Below are positions 1-9,042 of a DNA stretch of 64,000 nucleotides, piece by piece. The notes under the pieces are model-generated. The model saw nothing but the letters and a program-made list of their open reading frames with translations. It was not told the origin of the DNA and searched no databases. The number at the start of each line of letters is the position of its first letter. The stretch's first letter is position 1. Source of the stretch: RGIG5612 sp045598285 (GTDB lineage Bacteria > Bacillota > Clostridia > Lachnospirales > Lachnospiraceae). Where the stretch lies: contig JAZLLU010000016.1 in NCBI GenBank assembly GCA_045598285.1, forward strand, positions 1 through 64,000. The letters run 5' to 3'. The position numbers were made by a program, and so were the translations under genes.

Positions 1-96
1 AAAGATAGCAGCTTTAAAAAACCATATTTGGTATTTATAAAAAATGAGACAAGGAATATAATAGTTAAGAAATCTAAAGTTCTAACAAGAATCTAG
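1..96 (+). CDS. C-terminal tail of a truncated CDS
   Basis: An open frame enters from the left edge and ends at TAG 94-96, giving 31 residues rich in Lys, Ile and Val. It is too short to assign to a family and may simply be a chance open frame at the edge. Confidence 0.3.
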   Translation, partial: KDSSFKKPYLVFIKNETRNIIVKKSKVLTRI

Positions 97-265
97 GGGA
101 AACTTATCTATTGAATTCCTACAGTAAATTTACACTATCAAAAAGCGCAAGCACGTTGACGTTCGCTTATATATTGTTATAATTTAAGAGAAAACTTAAG
201 AATTAAGGGAATACTACTTAAAATTTTAATAAAAATGGATAAATCAACGGCAGCATTGATGTTGA

Positions 266-532
266 GAATTAACAGTAAAAGAAGTTGTTGAATATTTTAA
301 TGAATTTGATTTATATATAATTAATTATGGTTTTGGGGCCAGTGGTTGGAACCTTGCTTTTTTAGTAGGTGATAAAACAGGCGAGTTTGGTTTGATTGAA
401 GTTGCACGAAACGAAGTAAGTTATATTTCTTATCAATGGGGACATGGAAACGTTGTTGTAGACCGCAAGATGGAAGAAGGCTATATTGCCTATGCCTTTT
501 GTGGGGCTGCTTTTAGTAGCATCAAGAAATAA
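266..532 (+). pseudogene. Fragment of a linear-amide C-N hydrolase (Ntn-hydrolase) gene
   Basis: This frame is open from just after a TGA at 263-265 to TAA at 530-532 and has no usable start codon. The peptide contains a VKEVVEYFNEF helix and a GFGASGWNLAFLVGD stretch followed by IEV, the pattern of the central region of penicillin-V-acylase/choloylglycine-hydrolase-like linear amide hydrolases (a 'GWNYHFLVAD'-type strand). The N-terminal catalytic part is missing. The intact gene at 1511 belongs to the same broad family, so this looks like a decayed relative. Chance resemblance cannot be excluded. Confidence 0.5.
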
Positions 533-564
533 CGAAACGATAAAAATATGAATGGAGATTTAAA

Positions 565-1479
565 ATGGCAAATGTTTTTTTCTTTGGATGGGAAGTTGAT
601 TTCATTTTATGGATTCAGACATTCATTAATGGATTTACAACTTTGGTTGCCAAGTTTTTACAAATATGTGGCGAAGAATACGTTATTATTCTCGTGCTAG
701 GATTGTTATATTGGAGTATAGATAAAAAACTGGGCCGAAGAGTATCGCTTGCAATGGCGGGAAGCATGATTTTTGGAACACTTATTAAAGGCATTGTGTT
801 AAGAAGTCGCCCTTACTTAGATAACGAACAAATAAAATGCGTAGCAGCACCACATAGTGATGGAGACATTATGTCGATAAAGGAACAAGGATATTCTTTT
901 CCAAGTTTGCACTCTGCAATGTCTGTTGCTACTTATGGAACACTTGCGGCAAGTACTAAGAAAAAAGTATTAATTGCAATTGGTGTTATCGTGCCGTTTT
1001 TAATAGGGCTTTCGCGTCCGTTTTTAGGAGTTCATTACCCTACCGACGTTCTTGTAGGATGGGCGGTAGGCGCTATTAGCATTTTCTTGTTTTCTTGGCT
1101 AGAGAATAAATTTGGTTATAAAATAGGATTTTTGGTTCCGCTTGTTATAGGCATTGCAGGATTTTTCTACTGCACAGATACAGAACTGTACTCTGGATAT
1201 GGTGTAACATTAGGCCTGTTTTTAGGATTTATGTTTGAGGAAAAATTTGTAAAATTTGAGTATTGTAAAAAATGGTGGACATATATTTTAAGACCAGTTG
1301 GAGGTGTATTGGTATTTGTAATATGCACCCTCTTACTAAAAATACCGGCGCAGCTTCTTACGTTGGGAGAAACAAGCGCGATAGGACTTATTTACAGACT
1401 CTTTAGATATACCTTAAGCACATTTGTGATGATAGGCGTATATCCGATGCTCTTTAAGCTTTGCAAAAATAAATTTTAA
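565..1479 (+). CDS. PAP2-family membrane phosphatase
   Basis: A 304-residue polytopic membrane protein carrying the three PAP2 (type 2 phosphatidic acid phosphatase) motifs: Lys...RSRPY near residues 75-85, FPSLHSA near 112-118, and SRPFLGVHYPTD near 149-160 with the catalytic His. Members dephosphorylate lipid phosphates such as undecaprenyl pyrophosphate or phosphatidate at the membrane. The C-terminal half adds several hydrophobic helices beyond the catalytic core. It is the first gene of a same-strand run of membrane and envelope genes. The exact substrate cannot be read from the sequence. Confidence 0.88.
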   Translation: MANVFFFGWEVDFILWIQTFINGFTTLVAKFLQICGEEYVIILVLGLLYWSIDKKLGRRVSLAMAGSMIFGTLIKGIVLRSRPYLDNEQIKCVAAPHSDGDIMSIKEQGYSFPSLHSAMSVATYGTLAASTKKKVLIAIGVIVPFLIGLSRPFLGVHYPTDVLVGWAVGAISIFLFSWLENKFGYKIGFLVPLVIGIAGFFYCTDTELYSGYGVTLGLFLGFMFEEKFVKFEYCKKWWTYILRPVGGVLVFVICTLLLKIPAQLLTLGETSAIGLIYRLFRYTLSTFVMIGVYPMLFKLCKNKF

Positions 1480-1510
1480 TATATCGACACAAAGAAAGGG
1501 GTTATGTTTT

Positions 1511-2677
1511 ATGAAAAAATGTTTGATTGTTATCTTATCCATTGTGATGATTATCTCGATTACAGGATGCGGAAAAACAAACAAAGCAGATGACGGCGTT
1601 TATACAAAACTTGCAGAAAATTTATATGAGGTGACTTATACAGAATATGACCTCGATTATGCATTGCAAGAGAGAACAGATTCACTTGTTGATTTAACAA
1701 ATGATAGTTCAGGTTCAGGTGGTTGTTCGGCGATTCGTGAAGGCAATTACCTTGGACGAAATCTAGATTTACCTTATGGCGATTTTGCCGAAATTATTGT
1801 TCATGTTCCGGCAGCAAAAGGACGCTATGCAAGCGTTGGATCATTTTGCGTATGTCAAGAATTGACGGGAGATAAACTCACTAAAAAGGATATGAACGAG
1901 ACTTTATATAATTTGGTACCTATTTGCATTTGCGATGGTATTAATGAAAAGGGCGTTGTATGTGAAATGAATGTTGTTCCGGCGAAAGATGTAGCTATGA
2001 CAACTGGAACGAATCCAGGCAAACCATCTATCAATATGGGAAATGTTGTTCGTTTTGTATTAGATAATGCATCTTCTGCAAAAGAAGCAATTGAGTTGTT
2101 AAAAGAGAGAAATCTTTGCTGTCCATGGGATTGGGCAGGTTGCAATAGAAAAGGAATGGAATACCATTATTTGCTTGCTGATGAAAATGAAACATATGTA
2201 ATAGAAGTTATTAATAACGAATTGACAGTTTTGAAAGATGAAACAATTTTAACTAATTACTATATCGGCATAGCAGAAGGAACAGAAAATGGATCAGGAA
2301 TTGAACGCCATGAAATTCTTGATAAAAATCGAAGCATAGCAACTAGCGTCGATGGAATGAGTAAATTAATGCAGATGGTATATTGGACAACAACAAACGA
2401 TGTAAATGCAGAGAGTTTTTGTTATTCAGACCATTTTGGAGCAGTAGCAAAAGATGGAACAACAATTACACTTTCAAACTATGAAAACTATAAAGAAGAG
2501 CTTCTTGAAGAAGGAAAAAATGATGCTGCGTTGACAGAAGAGATGTTGAAGACAGGTCTAAATCTTAATGGTTTGTGGTATACACTGCACACATGCGTAT
2601 TTGATATTCCGGCTAGAACAATGCAATTCTCGATTCATGAAAATCCGGATGTAACGTATAACTTTAGTGTAGAGTGA
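1511..2677 (+). CDS. Linear-amide C-N hydrolase lipoprotein (choloylglycine/penicillin-acylase-like)
   Basis: A 388-residue protein with a lipoprotein signal (hydrophobic stretch ending ITGC, lipidated Cys20). The Ntn-hydrolase-like core starts at GGCSAIREGNYLGRNLDL, where Cys72 is the likely nucleophile, followed by the Arg/Asp pattern and a GINEKGVVCEMN strand typical of linear-amide hydrolases. In most family members the nucleophilic Cys is exposed at the N-terminus after processing. Here it lies 52 residues after the lipidated Cys, so either a further cleavage occurs or the enzyme works differently. The substrate (N-acyl amino acid, bile salt, acyl-homoserine lactone or other amide) is not predictable. 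It lies between membrane-lipid genes. Confidence 0.75.
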   Translation: MKKCLIVILSIVMIISITGCGKTNKADDGVYTKLAENLYEVTYTEYDLDYALQERTDSLVDLTNDSSGSGGCSAIREGNYLGRNLDLPYGDFAEIIVHVPAAKGRYASVGSFCVCQELTGDKLTKKDMNETLYNLVPICICDGINEKGVVCEMNVVPAKDVAMTTGTNPGKPSINMGNVVRFVLDNASSAKEAIELLKERNLCCPWDWAGCNRKGMEYHYLLADENETYVIEVINNELTVLKDETILTNYYIGIAEGTENGSGIERHEILDKNRSIATSVDGMSKLMQMVYWTTTNDVNAESFCYSDHFGAVAKDGTTITLSNYENYKEELLEEGKNDAALTEEMLKTGLNLNGLWYTLHTCVFDIPARTMQFSIHENPDVTYNFSVE

Positions 2678-2696
2678 CATCAGGAGACTAACTAAA

Positions 2697-4223
2697 ATGA
2701 AAAGACTAGAAGAAAAATATCCATATTGCTGGTTGTTGCTGGGGCTGGTTTTGATGTTTTTCTCATATGGTATTTTTAACACGGGTATTTGCGCGTGGGT
2801 ATTTGCGATACCACTTATTAGGTATATAAATATTCGCACGAAATGGTCATCGATTTTATGGATGTTACTTGGCGCGATTGTTGTTGCAAATATTGCATTT
2901 TGGGGATTGGTTCAAGATGGCTTTAATATTATGAACCAGGTGTTTTGCACGCTTAACGGTATTAGGATGTGGGCACCGTTCTTTATATATTTTCTTTGCA
3001 GAAAATTTAATGCTAAAAAGCTTATTGCATATTTTGCCTTTCCTGCTGTTGTTGCCGCACTTGAGTTCTTTATCGATAATCCGTTTATCTCGGTAATGAC
3101 TTCTCTTTCGGTATCTCAGTTTTGGAATATTGGTTTGATGCAACTTGCAAGTGTCACAGGTGTTGTTGGCGTTTCATTTATTGTAACAGTGTGTGCCAGC
3201 GTCGTTAATTATATATGGGAAGATGGTCTAAATAAAAAAACAATAATAAACGCAGTGACTTATGGTCTTGTCGTTGTAATCGTTACAGGAATCGGTATGA
3301 GCAGTGTTAAGAAAATCACGACAGGGGACAAGACCGTTAGAGTAGCAACAAGTGTTGAAAATGTGAATGTGTTTGCAGAAAACATGGACGAATTTGACAA
3401 ATACGAAGGGACAGCAATACAAAAAATTATTAACGCAAGCATTTACATTATTGAAGGAAGAGCCAAAGACGCAGCTTATAATGAATCGAGTGTATTAGTT
3501 TTCCCAGAAGACGCCTTTATATGCCCGGAAGGGGAGACAAAATATTTTATCGATGAAGTAAAAAGAATTGCGAAAGAAAATAATGTTAACATTCTATTGC
3601 CACTTCTTAAACTTCCAAATGTTGAAGTTCAAGATGATGGAGATGTCTTAAATGTTGTTGCACAATACTTAAAGAGTATTGAAGAAAGTGGCTTAAAGAA
3701 GATTAACACATTGAATTTTATTGACCATAATGGAGAGCTGCTAAATACTTATGTGAAAAACCACCTAGTGCCAGTTGTGGAAGAACCGTTCACCGAAAAG
3801 GGAGACGGCAAGACTCCGGTTGTCGAAGTAGATGGTATTAAATATACATATTTAATTTGTGCTGATTATACTTCGAATAAGTATGCTTATAATGGAAAAG
3901 AAGCAGATATCTTCTTGAATCCATCATATGATTGGGAAGCATTTCAATACTTTACCTCTTATGGCGTGCAAGCGCGTGCAATTGAGTGCGGATTTTCGGT
4001 TCTAAGAAATCCAGTTAATGGCAATATTATTTTATATGATTATTATGGCAGGCCGCTTTATATGGCAAATGCTATGAATGTGCATACGGGGATAATATAT
4101 CTTGATATTCCGAAGGAAGGAAGAACAACTTTCTACGAAAAGACGGGTAATTGGTTCCCTTGGATTTGTGCGGTATATTCTATTTTTGCTATATTCAGTG
4201 GATTTGTTATTAAAAAAAAATAG
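2697..4223 (+). CDS. Apolipoprotein N-acyltransferase-like protein (nitrilase fold)
   Basis: A 508-residue protein with about six N-terminal membrane helices, a periplasmic-type carbon-nitrogen hydrolase domain (about residues 215-480) and a final TM helix ending in lysines, the Lnt architecture. Candidate catalytic residues are Glu in FPEDAF (about 271), Lys in YVKNHLVP (about 355) and Cys in LICADYTS (about 389), matching the Glu-Lys-Cys triad. Lnt N-acylates lipoprotein N-termini and is classically Gram-negative, but Lnt-like proteins occur in other bacteria. Its neighbour is a lipoprotein gene 19 bases upstream. Function as a true Lnt is inferred. Confidence 0.75.
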   Translation: MKRLEEKYPYCWLLLGLVLMFFSYGIFNTGICAWVFAIPLIRYINIRTKWSSILWMLLGAIVVANIAFWGLVQDGFNIMNQVFCTLNGIRMWAPFFIYFLCRKFNAKKLIAYFAFPAVVAALEFFIDNPFISVMTSLSVSQFWNIGLMQLASVTGVVGVSFIVTVCASVVNYIWEDGLNKKTIINAVTYGLVVVIVTGIGMSSVKKITTGDKTVRVATSVENVNVFAENMDEFDKYEGTAIQKIINASIYIIEGRAKDAAYNESSVLVFPEDAFICPEGETKYFIDEVKRIAKENNVNILLPLLKLPNVEVQDDGDVLNVVAQYLKSIEESGLKKINTLNFIDHNGELLNTYVKNHLVPVVEEPFTEKGDGKTPVVEVDGIKYTYLICADYTSNKYAYNGKEADIFLNPSYDWEAFQYFTSYGVQARAIECGFSVLRNPVNGNIILYDYYGRPLYMANAMNVHTGIIYLDIPKEGRTTFYEKTGNWFPWICAVYSIFAIFSGFVIKKK

Positions 4224-4261
4224 AGTTATAATTAAACGGCTTTGGCTGTTTAAGGAGAAAT

Positions 4262-4981
4262 ATGAAAAGAAAAATAAACAAGAAAAAAGTATTGGAATTA
4301 ATAATAATTGCTGCGGCACTCTTAGTAGCAATCATAGTTTTGGTTGTCGTTTTAGCAACGCGTCCGAAACCAAAAGCTGAAGAAAAAGAAACAACAACTA
4401 AAGTTGAAGAAGAAACTACGACAGAGCCTGAAGGTCCGAAGATAGAAGTTATTGATGGCATAACTTATGTTGATGGAATCTTGATTGCCAACAAAAAACA
4501 TTCATTGCCAGAAGACTATAATCCAGGCGAAGATCCAAAAGCGGTTGAAGCTCTTTGGGAACTTATTGGAGCTGCTCAGGACGAGGGCTTGAATATAGGA
4601 AACTCTTACAGTGGCTTTAGAAGTTATGATACACAAAACGGATTATATTGGAATTATGTAGATCGTGATGGGCAGGCAGCAGCTGACACATACAGTGCAC
4701 GGCCAGGCTATTCTGAGCATCAAACAGGTTTGGCGTATGACCTATGTACATGGGACGGAGGTTTAGTTGAATCTGAACCAGAAGCTACATGGATTTCAGA
4801 AAATGCACATAAATACGGTTTTATTGTTAGATACAAAGATGATAAACAAAGTATTACAGGATATATGGGAGAACCGTGGCATATAAGATATGTTGGAGAT
4901 ATTGCGACAGATATCTACAACTCAGGTCTTTGCCTAGAAGAATATCTTGGCGTAGAAGGCGGAGATTATGCAGAAAATTAA
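4262..4981 (+). CDS. M15-family D-Ala-D-Ala carboxypeptidase (VanY-like)
   Basis: A 239-residue protein with one N-terminal TM helix (about 12-32), a Thr/Glu-rich linker, and a VanY-type zinc peptidase domain. Visible motifs are the FRSYDTQ strand, SEHQTGLAYDL (zinc His and Asp near 153 and 160), and EPWHIRYVG near residue 205 with the second zinc His. It would trim D-Ala from peptidoglycan stem peptides outside the membrane. An AAGGAG site lies 6 bases before the chosen ATG. Confidence 0.88.
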   Translation: MKRKINKKKVLELIIIAAALLVAIIVLVVVLATRPKPKAEEKETTTKVEEETTTEPEGPKIEVIDGITYVDGILIANKKHSLPEDYNPGEDPKAVEALWELIGAAQDEGLNIGNSYSGFRSYDTQNGLYWNYVDRDGQAAADTYSARPGYSEHQTGLAYDLCTWDGGLVESEPEATWISENAHKYGFIVRYKDDKQSITGYMGEPWHIRYVGDIATDIYNSGLCLEEYLGVEGGDYAEN

Positions 4982-5005
4982 GCGGTTATATTTGAGGGGA
5001 AAATT

Positions 5006-5680
5006 ATGGATGCAGTAAAAATTATTGAAGTTAAACAATCGGTTTTTGCGTCGAACGAAAAGAAGGCCGACGAGTTAAGAAGTGAGCTTAAAGAAAAAGG
5101 ATGCTTTCTTCTTAATGTTATGTCTTCTCCAGGTTCGGGAAAAACGACAACACTTACAAAGGTAATCAACAATCTAAAAAATGATTTTAAGATTGCGGTT
5201 ATGGAGGCAGACATCGACTCTGATGTTGATGCAAAGACAATCGCAAGCGAAACGGGCGTGGATGTTATCCAACTTCACACCGGTGGCATGTGTCATATCG
5301 ATGCGGGCATGACCAAAGAAGGAATTGAAAACCTTGAGAAGAATGATTACGACTTAATTATTCTTGAAAATGTTGGAAACCTTGTTTGCCCGGCAGAGTT
5401 TGATACAGGTGCGGTTAAGAATATGTGCATCCTTTCTGTTCCGGAAGGCGATGACAAACCACTTAAGTATCCGTTGATGTTTGAAGTTTCAAATTTCGTA
5501 GTAATAAATAAAATTGATGTTATGCCATACTTTGATTTCGATTTGGAAAAATGCAAAGAAAATATTCATATGCGAAATTCAGCATTAGATATATTTACAG
5601 TATCGGCAAAAACAGGAGAAGGAATAGATAAAATTTCGGAGTATCTTAAAAACGAAATAATTAAATGGGAGGAGAACTAA
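5006..5680 (+). CDS. hypB: Hydrogenase/urease nickel incorporation GTPase HypB
   Basis: A 224-residue SIMIBI GTPase with a P-loop SPGSGKTTT (about 41-49), an EADIDSDVD segment, the metal-site region HTGGMCHIDAGM, and NVGNLVCPAEFDTGA, all typical of HypB. It lacks the N-terminal His-rich or CxxCGC nickel-storage extension of some HypBs. HypB works with HypA to load nickel into [NiFe]-hydrogenase maturation. Here it is separated from hypA by one large flavoprotein gene in the same operon, and no hypCDEF or hydrogenase structural gene is in view. Confidence 0.92.
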   Translation: MDAVKIIEVKQSVFASNEKKADELRSELKEKGCFLLNVMSSPGSGKTTTLTKVINNLKNDFKIAVMEADIDSDVDAKTIASETGVDVIQLHTGGMCHIDAGMTKEGIENLEKNDYDLIILENVGNLVCPAEFDTGAVKNMCILSVPEGDDKPLKYPLMFEVSNFVVINKIDVMPYFDFDLEKCKENIHMRNSALDIFTVSAKTGEGIDKISEYLKNEIIKWEEN

Positions 5681-5681
5681 T

Positions 5682-8525
5682 ATGCCTGAGATGTCAAATG
5701 CTTTCACACCTAGGTTTATGGGAGAAGAAAAGCCAAACGAAAAGATTTTAGCACTCGGTAAAAAGATTACAGACGTTGCAGCACATAAAATAAAAGGGCT
5801 TACTGCAAACGATCCAGAGTATTGGGGACTTAGATGCCTTTGCACAGATGAGATGGCCGAGATTGGCCTGGCTATGGACGTAAGAAAACCTTACACATTG
5901 GAAGAACTTACAAAGGTTACTAAAAAACCTGCTGAATATATTGAGCCTATAGTTGAAGAAATGGCAAAAAGAGGTCTTCTTGAATTTGACTATGGAAACC
6001 ACTATACCGACGATGGCCCTATTAAAGATGCACCACATATCAAAAGATATATTCTGCCATACTTTGTTCCAGGCAGCGCTGAGTTTACAAACATGGTAAA
6101 GTCACAGCTCGACGAATATCCTGAGCTTGCACAATTCTTTGAGAGAATGACATTCATTCCTTTGGCAGGAATTACAGAAATGGTTCCTCCGGGTGGCGCA
6201 GGAATCGGCATGCACGTAATACCAGTTGAGAAAGCAATTTCTCTTGAAAATCAAAGTCTTGATATCGAGCACATTTCTCACTGGCTTAAAAAATATGAAG
6301 GACACCTTGGCGTTGGTATTTGTTCATGTAGATATGGTCGTGCAAAACTCGGCGAAGGATGTGGAGATTCATGTGAAGATTGGTGTATAGCTGTTGGCGA
6401 TATGGCTGATTATTGTAGAGAAACTGGAAAAGGCCATGACATCACATATGAAGAGGCGCTCCAGATTTTAAAGAATGCTGAAGACAACGGTTTTGTTCAC
6501 CAGGTTACAAATATAGACGGCACAGATAAAATTTTTGCTATTTGTAACTGCAATGTAAATATTTGTAACGCACTTAGAACATCTCAACTTTTTAATACAC
6601 CAAACTTATCAAGAAGTGCTTATACCGCACAAGTTGATCCGAAGTCATGTGTCGCATGTGGCAAGTGTGTTGAATATTGCCCAGCAGGTGCAGTTAAACT
6701 TGGACAAAAACTTTGCTCGAAAGATGGACCTATTGCTTATCCGAAACATGAACTACCAGACCATATGAGCTGGGGCGAAGATAAGTGGGACGAAAACTAT
6801 AGAGATAATAATAGAATAAATTGTTACGATACGGGCACCGCTCCATGTAAGACGGCCTGCCCAGCGCATATAGCTATACAAGGCTATCTTAAGATGGCAA
6901 AGGAAGGAAAATACAAAGAGGCGCTCGCACTTATTAAGAAGGACAATCCTTTCCCAGCTATTTGCGGAAGAGTGTGTAACAAACGTTGCGAGGATGCATG
7001 TACTAGAAACTTGCTCGACGGCGCAGTATCTATCGATGCTGTTAAGAAATTCATCGCCGAGCAAGACTTGAAGGCAGAAACGAGATACATTCCGCCAGTA
7101 GTAATACCTAGCAATGTTGAGAAAAACTGGACGCAAAAGATTGCGATAATCGGCGCAGGACCAGCTGGCCTTTCATGTGCCTTTTATCTTGCAACAAAGG
7201 GTTACAAACCAGTTGTGTTTGAAAAAAATCAATACCCTGGTGGCATGATGCGTTACGGAATTCCATCATATAAACTCGAAAAAGATGTTATTGATGCAGA
7301 AATCGAAGTTATAAAAGAACTTGGAGTTGAAATTAAGTGTGGCGTTGAGGTTGGAAAAGACGTTACTCTTGATGAACTTAAGGCCGAGGGCTTTAAGGCA
7401 TTTTACGTTGCAATTGGCTGCCAGGCAGGAAGAAGCCTTGGCGTTGAAGGTGAAGATGCAACAGGTATAGAAAACGCAGTTGAGTTTCTTCACAACGCAA
7501 CTGAAAATCATGACAGAAAACTTAATGGAAAAGTTGTTGTAGTTGGTGGCGGAAACGTTGCTATCGACTGCGCTAGAACTGCAAGTAGATTCGGAGCAGA
7601 AAGTGTAGCAATGTATGCACTTGAGAGTGCAGAGACAATGCCTGCAAGAGAAGATGAAATTGCCGAAGCAAAAGAAGATGGCGTTGTTATTAACAACTCT
7701 TATGGACCAAAGGAAATTCTTAAAAATGCAGATGGTAGTGTAAAAGCGGTTGTATTTAAAAGATGTATTTCAACTATTGATGAAGACGGAAAATTCAATC
7801 CAAAATATGACGAGAACGAAACAATAGAGGTTCCTTGCGACTTTGTTGTTCTTGCAATTGGTCAGGGAATTGATTGGGGCAAATTGCTAGAAGGAAGAAA
7901 TGTCGAAATGCATCATGGTAACTATCCTGTTGCAGATCCACTTACGTTCCAAACTAGCGACCCAGAAATCTTTGTTGGTGGCGATGTATATTCGGGACCT
8001 AAGTTCGTTATCGATGCAATTGAGGCAGGACATCGCGCAGCCGATTCTCTTCACAGATTTGTTCAACCAGGCACGAGCCTTACTATTGGAAAGAACAAAA
8101 GAGAGTTCATCGAGTTTGATAAAGAGAATGCGCTCTTAGAAGGCTATGACACTGGCGCAAAACAATTTGAAGGAATAGATGAAAGCATAGATCCTAAATC
8201 TTTCAAAGACAATAGACTTACGCTCAGTGAAGAACAAGTTAAGATTGAAGCAGAAAGATGTTTATCATGTGGCGCTTCTGTAGTTGATGAGAACAAATGT
8301 ATTGGCTGCGGAGTATGCACAACCAAATGTGAATTCGACGCAATTCACCTCTTCCGTGACCATCCAGAAATGTCGAATCTTGTTGTATCGGAAGATAAGT
8401 TTAAGTACATAATTCCTTATGCAGCTAAAAGGGCCGTAAAAATTACTTTCGGTAAAAAGACGGCAGAAGAAAAAGAAAGTCAAAGAAAACATAAAGAGTG
8501 GAAACGCGCACAGAAGGCTAAATAA
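5682..8525 (+). CDS. Iron-sulfur FAD/NAD(P) oxidoreductase, GltD-like, fused to ferredoxin domains
   Basis: A 947-residue multidomain protein. The first about 300 residues include a helical N-terminal part and several Cys-rich segments. Then come a 4Fe-4S motif CVACGKCVEYCP (about 322-333), a GltD-type N-terminal helical Fe-S domain (CKTACPAHI, CGRVCNKRCEDAC), an FAD Rossmann motif GAGPAG (about 491-496), an NAD(P) motif GGGNVA (about 622-627) and a C-terminal ferredoxin motif CIGCGVCTTKCEFD. The layout resembles the glutamate synthase small subunit, NfnB and related electron-transfer flavoproteins. It starts 1 base after hypB and overlaps hypA by one base, so all three are probably co-translated. 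It may pass electrons to or from a hydrogenase-linked partner; the substrate is unknown. Confidence 0.85.
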   Translation: MPEMSNAFTPRFMGEEKPNEKILALGKKITDVAAHKIKGLTANDPEYWGLRCLCTDEMAEIGLAMDVRKPYTLEELTKVTKKPAEYIEPIVEEMAKRGLLEFDYGNHYTDDGPIKDAPHIKRYILPYFVPGSAEFTNMVKSQLDEYPELAQFFERMTFIPLAGITEMVPPGGAGIGMHVIPVEKAISLENQSLDIEHISHWLKKYEGHLGVGICSCRYGRAKLGEGCGDSCEDWCIAVGDMADYCRETGKGHDITYEEALQILKNAEDNGFVHQVTNIDGTDKIFAICNCNVNICNALRTSQLFNTPNLSRSAYTAQVDPKSCVACGKCVEYCPAGAVKLGQKLCSKDGPIAYPKHELPDHMSWGEDKWDENYRDNNRINCYDTGTAPCKTACPAHIAIQGYLKMAKEGKYKEALALIKKDNPFPAICGRVCNKRCEDACTRNLLDGAVSIDAVKKFIAEQDLKAETRYIPPVVIPSNVEKNWTQKIAIIGAGPAGLSCAFYLATKGYKPVVFEKNQYPGGMMRYGIPSYKLEKDVIDAEIEVIKELGVEIKCGVEVGKDVTLDELKAEGFKAFYVAIGCQAGRSLGVEGEDATGIENAVEFLHNATENHDRKLNGKVVVVGGGNVAIDCARTASRFGAESVAMYALESAETMPAREDEIAEAKEDGVVINNSYGPKEILKNADGSVKAVVFKRCISTIDEDGKFNPKYDENETIEVPCDFVVLAIGQGIDWGKLLEGRNVEMHHGNYPVADPLTFQTSDPEIFVGGDVYSGPKFVIDAIEAGHRAADSLHRFVQPGTSLTIGKNKREFIEFDKENALLEGYDTGAKQFEGIDESIDPKSFKDNRLTLSEEQVKIEAERCLSCGASVVDENKCIGCGVCTTKCEFDAIHLFRDHPEMSNLVVSEDKFKYIIPYAAKRAVKITFGKKTAEEKESQRKHKEWKRAQKAK

Positions 8526-8869
8526 TGCATGAACTAGGAGTTGTTTTTCATGTTTTAGATGACGTTATCGCAATCGCAAAAGATAATCAGGCGAGCTGTG
8601 TTGATGCTGTTGTTTTAGAAATAGGAACAGTTAGTGGGATTGTAGATGATTATCTTTTGGATTGCTGGAATTGGGCTATAAAAAAGCATGAAGAAACAAC
8701 TAATTGCGAATTAAAGATTGAACACATCGAAGCGATTTCATATTGCGAAGATTGTGGCGAGAATTTCGACACAATATCTAACGGAAAAATTTGCCCTAAG
8801 TGTGGAAGTGATAAAACGTTTCTTCTGCAGGGCAATGAGTTTATAATAAAAGAGATACAAGTAACGTAA
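8525..8869 (+). CDS. hypA: Nickel metallochaperone HypA/HybF
   Basis: A 114-residue protein beginning MHELG, where the N-terminal Met-His-Glu forms the nickel site in HypA. It carries the zinc site CEDCGENF...CPKCGSD near residues 76-97. It delivers nickel together with HypB. The start codon overlaps the stop of the upstream flavoprotein gene (TAATG), indicating translational coupling. Confidence 0.92.
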   Translation: MHELGVVFHVLDDVIAIAKDNQASCVDAVVLEIGTVSGIVDDYLLDCWNWAIKKHEETTNCELKIEHIEAISYCEDCGENFDTISNGKICPKCGSDKTFLLQGNEFIIKEIQVT

Positions 8870-8887
8870 GGGCGCGAACCCCTTCAG
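8869..8887 (-). repeat. Degenerate tRNA T-arm-like remnant
   Basis: AGGGCGCGAACCCCTTCAG resembles, in scrambled form, the T-arm/acceptor part of the tRNA-Lys fragments further right. It directly follows the hypA stop codon. On its own it would not be called; it matters as the leftmost weak member of the series. Confidence 0.3.
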
Positions 8888-8894
8888 AATAGAT

Positions 8895-8932
8895 AAAAAA
8901 AAGAAGATTCACTTCGTGAAACTTCTTTTTTT
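8895..8932 (+). terminator. Intrinsic terminator closing the hypB-hypA run
   Basis: An inverted repeat AAGAAGATTCAC-TTC-GTGAAACTTCTT is followed by a run of T and preceded by a run of A, so it could work in both directions. It follows hypA by 26 bases. Confidence 0.85.
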
Positions 8933-8938
8933 ATATGC

Positions 8939-8962
8939 ACCTTCAGGGGGCGCGAACCCTGA
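8939..8962 (-). repeat. att-like tRNA-Lys 3' fragment (copy 1, short)
   Basis: ACCTTCAGGGGGCGCGAACC and the next four bases match the T-arm and acceptor part of the longer copy at 23849 with a few differences. It probably marks the chromosome/island boundary to the left of the HepT/MntA pair. Confidence 0.45.
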
Positions 8963-8980
8963 ACATCATAGTGCAAAAAC

Positions 8981-9008
8981 TGCACTTTTTGCATTTACAA
9001 AAAGTGCA
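8981..9008. promoter_or_regulatory. Inverted repeat upstream of mntA/hepT (likely autoregulatory operator)
   Basis: The perfect 11-base arms TGCACTTTTTG and CAAAAAGTGCA are separated by 6 bases and lie 35 bases before the mntA start. A further GTGCAAAAA half lies at 8971-8979. The first product has an HTH domain, so autoregulation at this site is likely. Confidence 0.6.
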
Positions 9009-9042
9009 AAAAGAGGTACTATACGCATAGGAGGTTAAAAAA

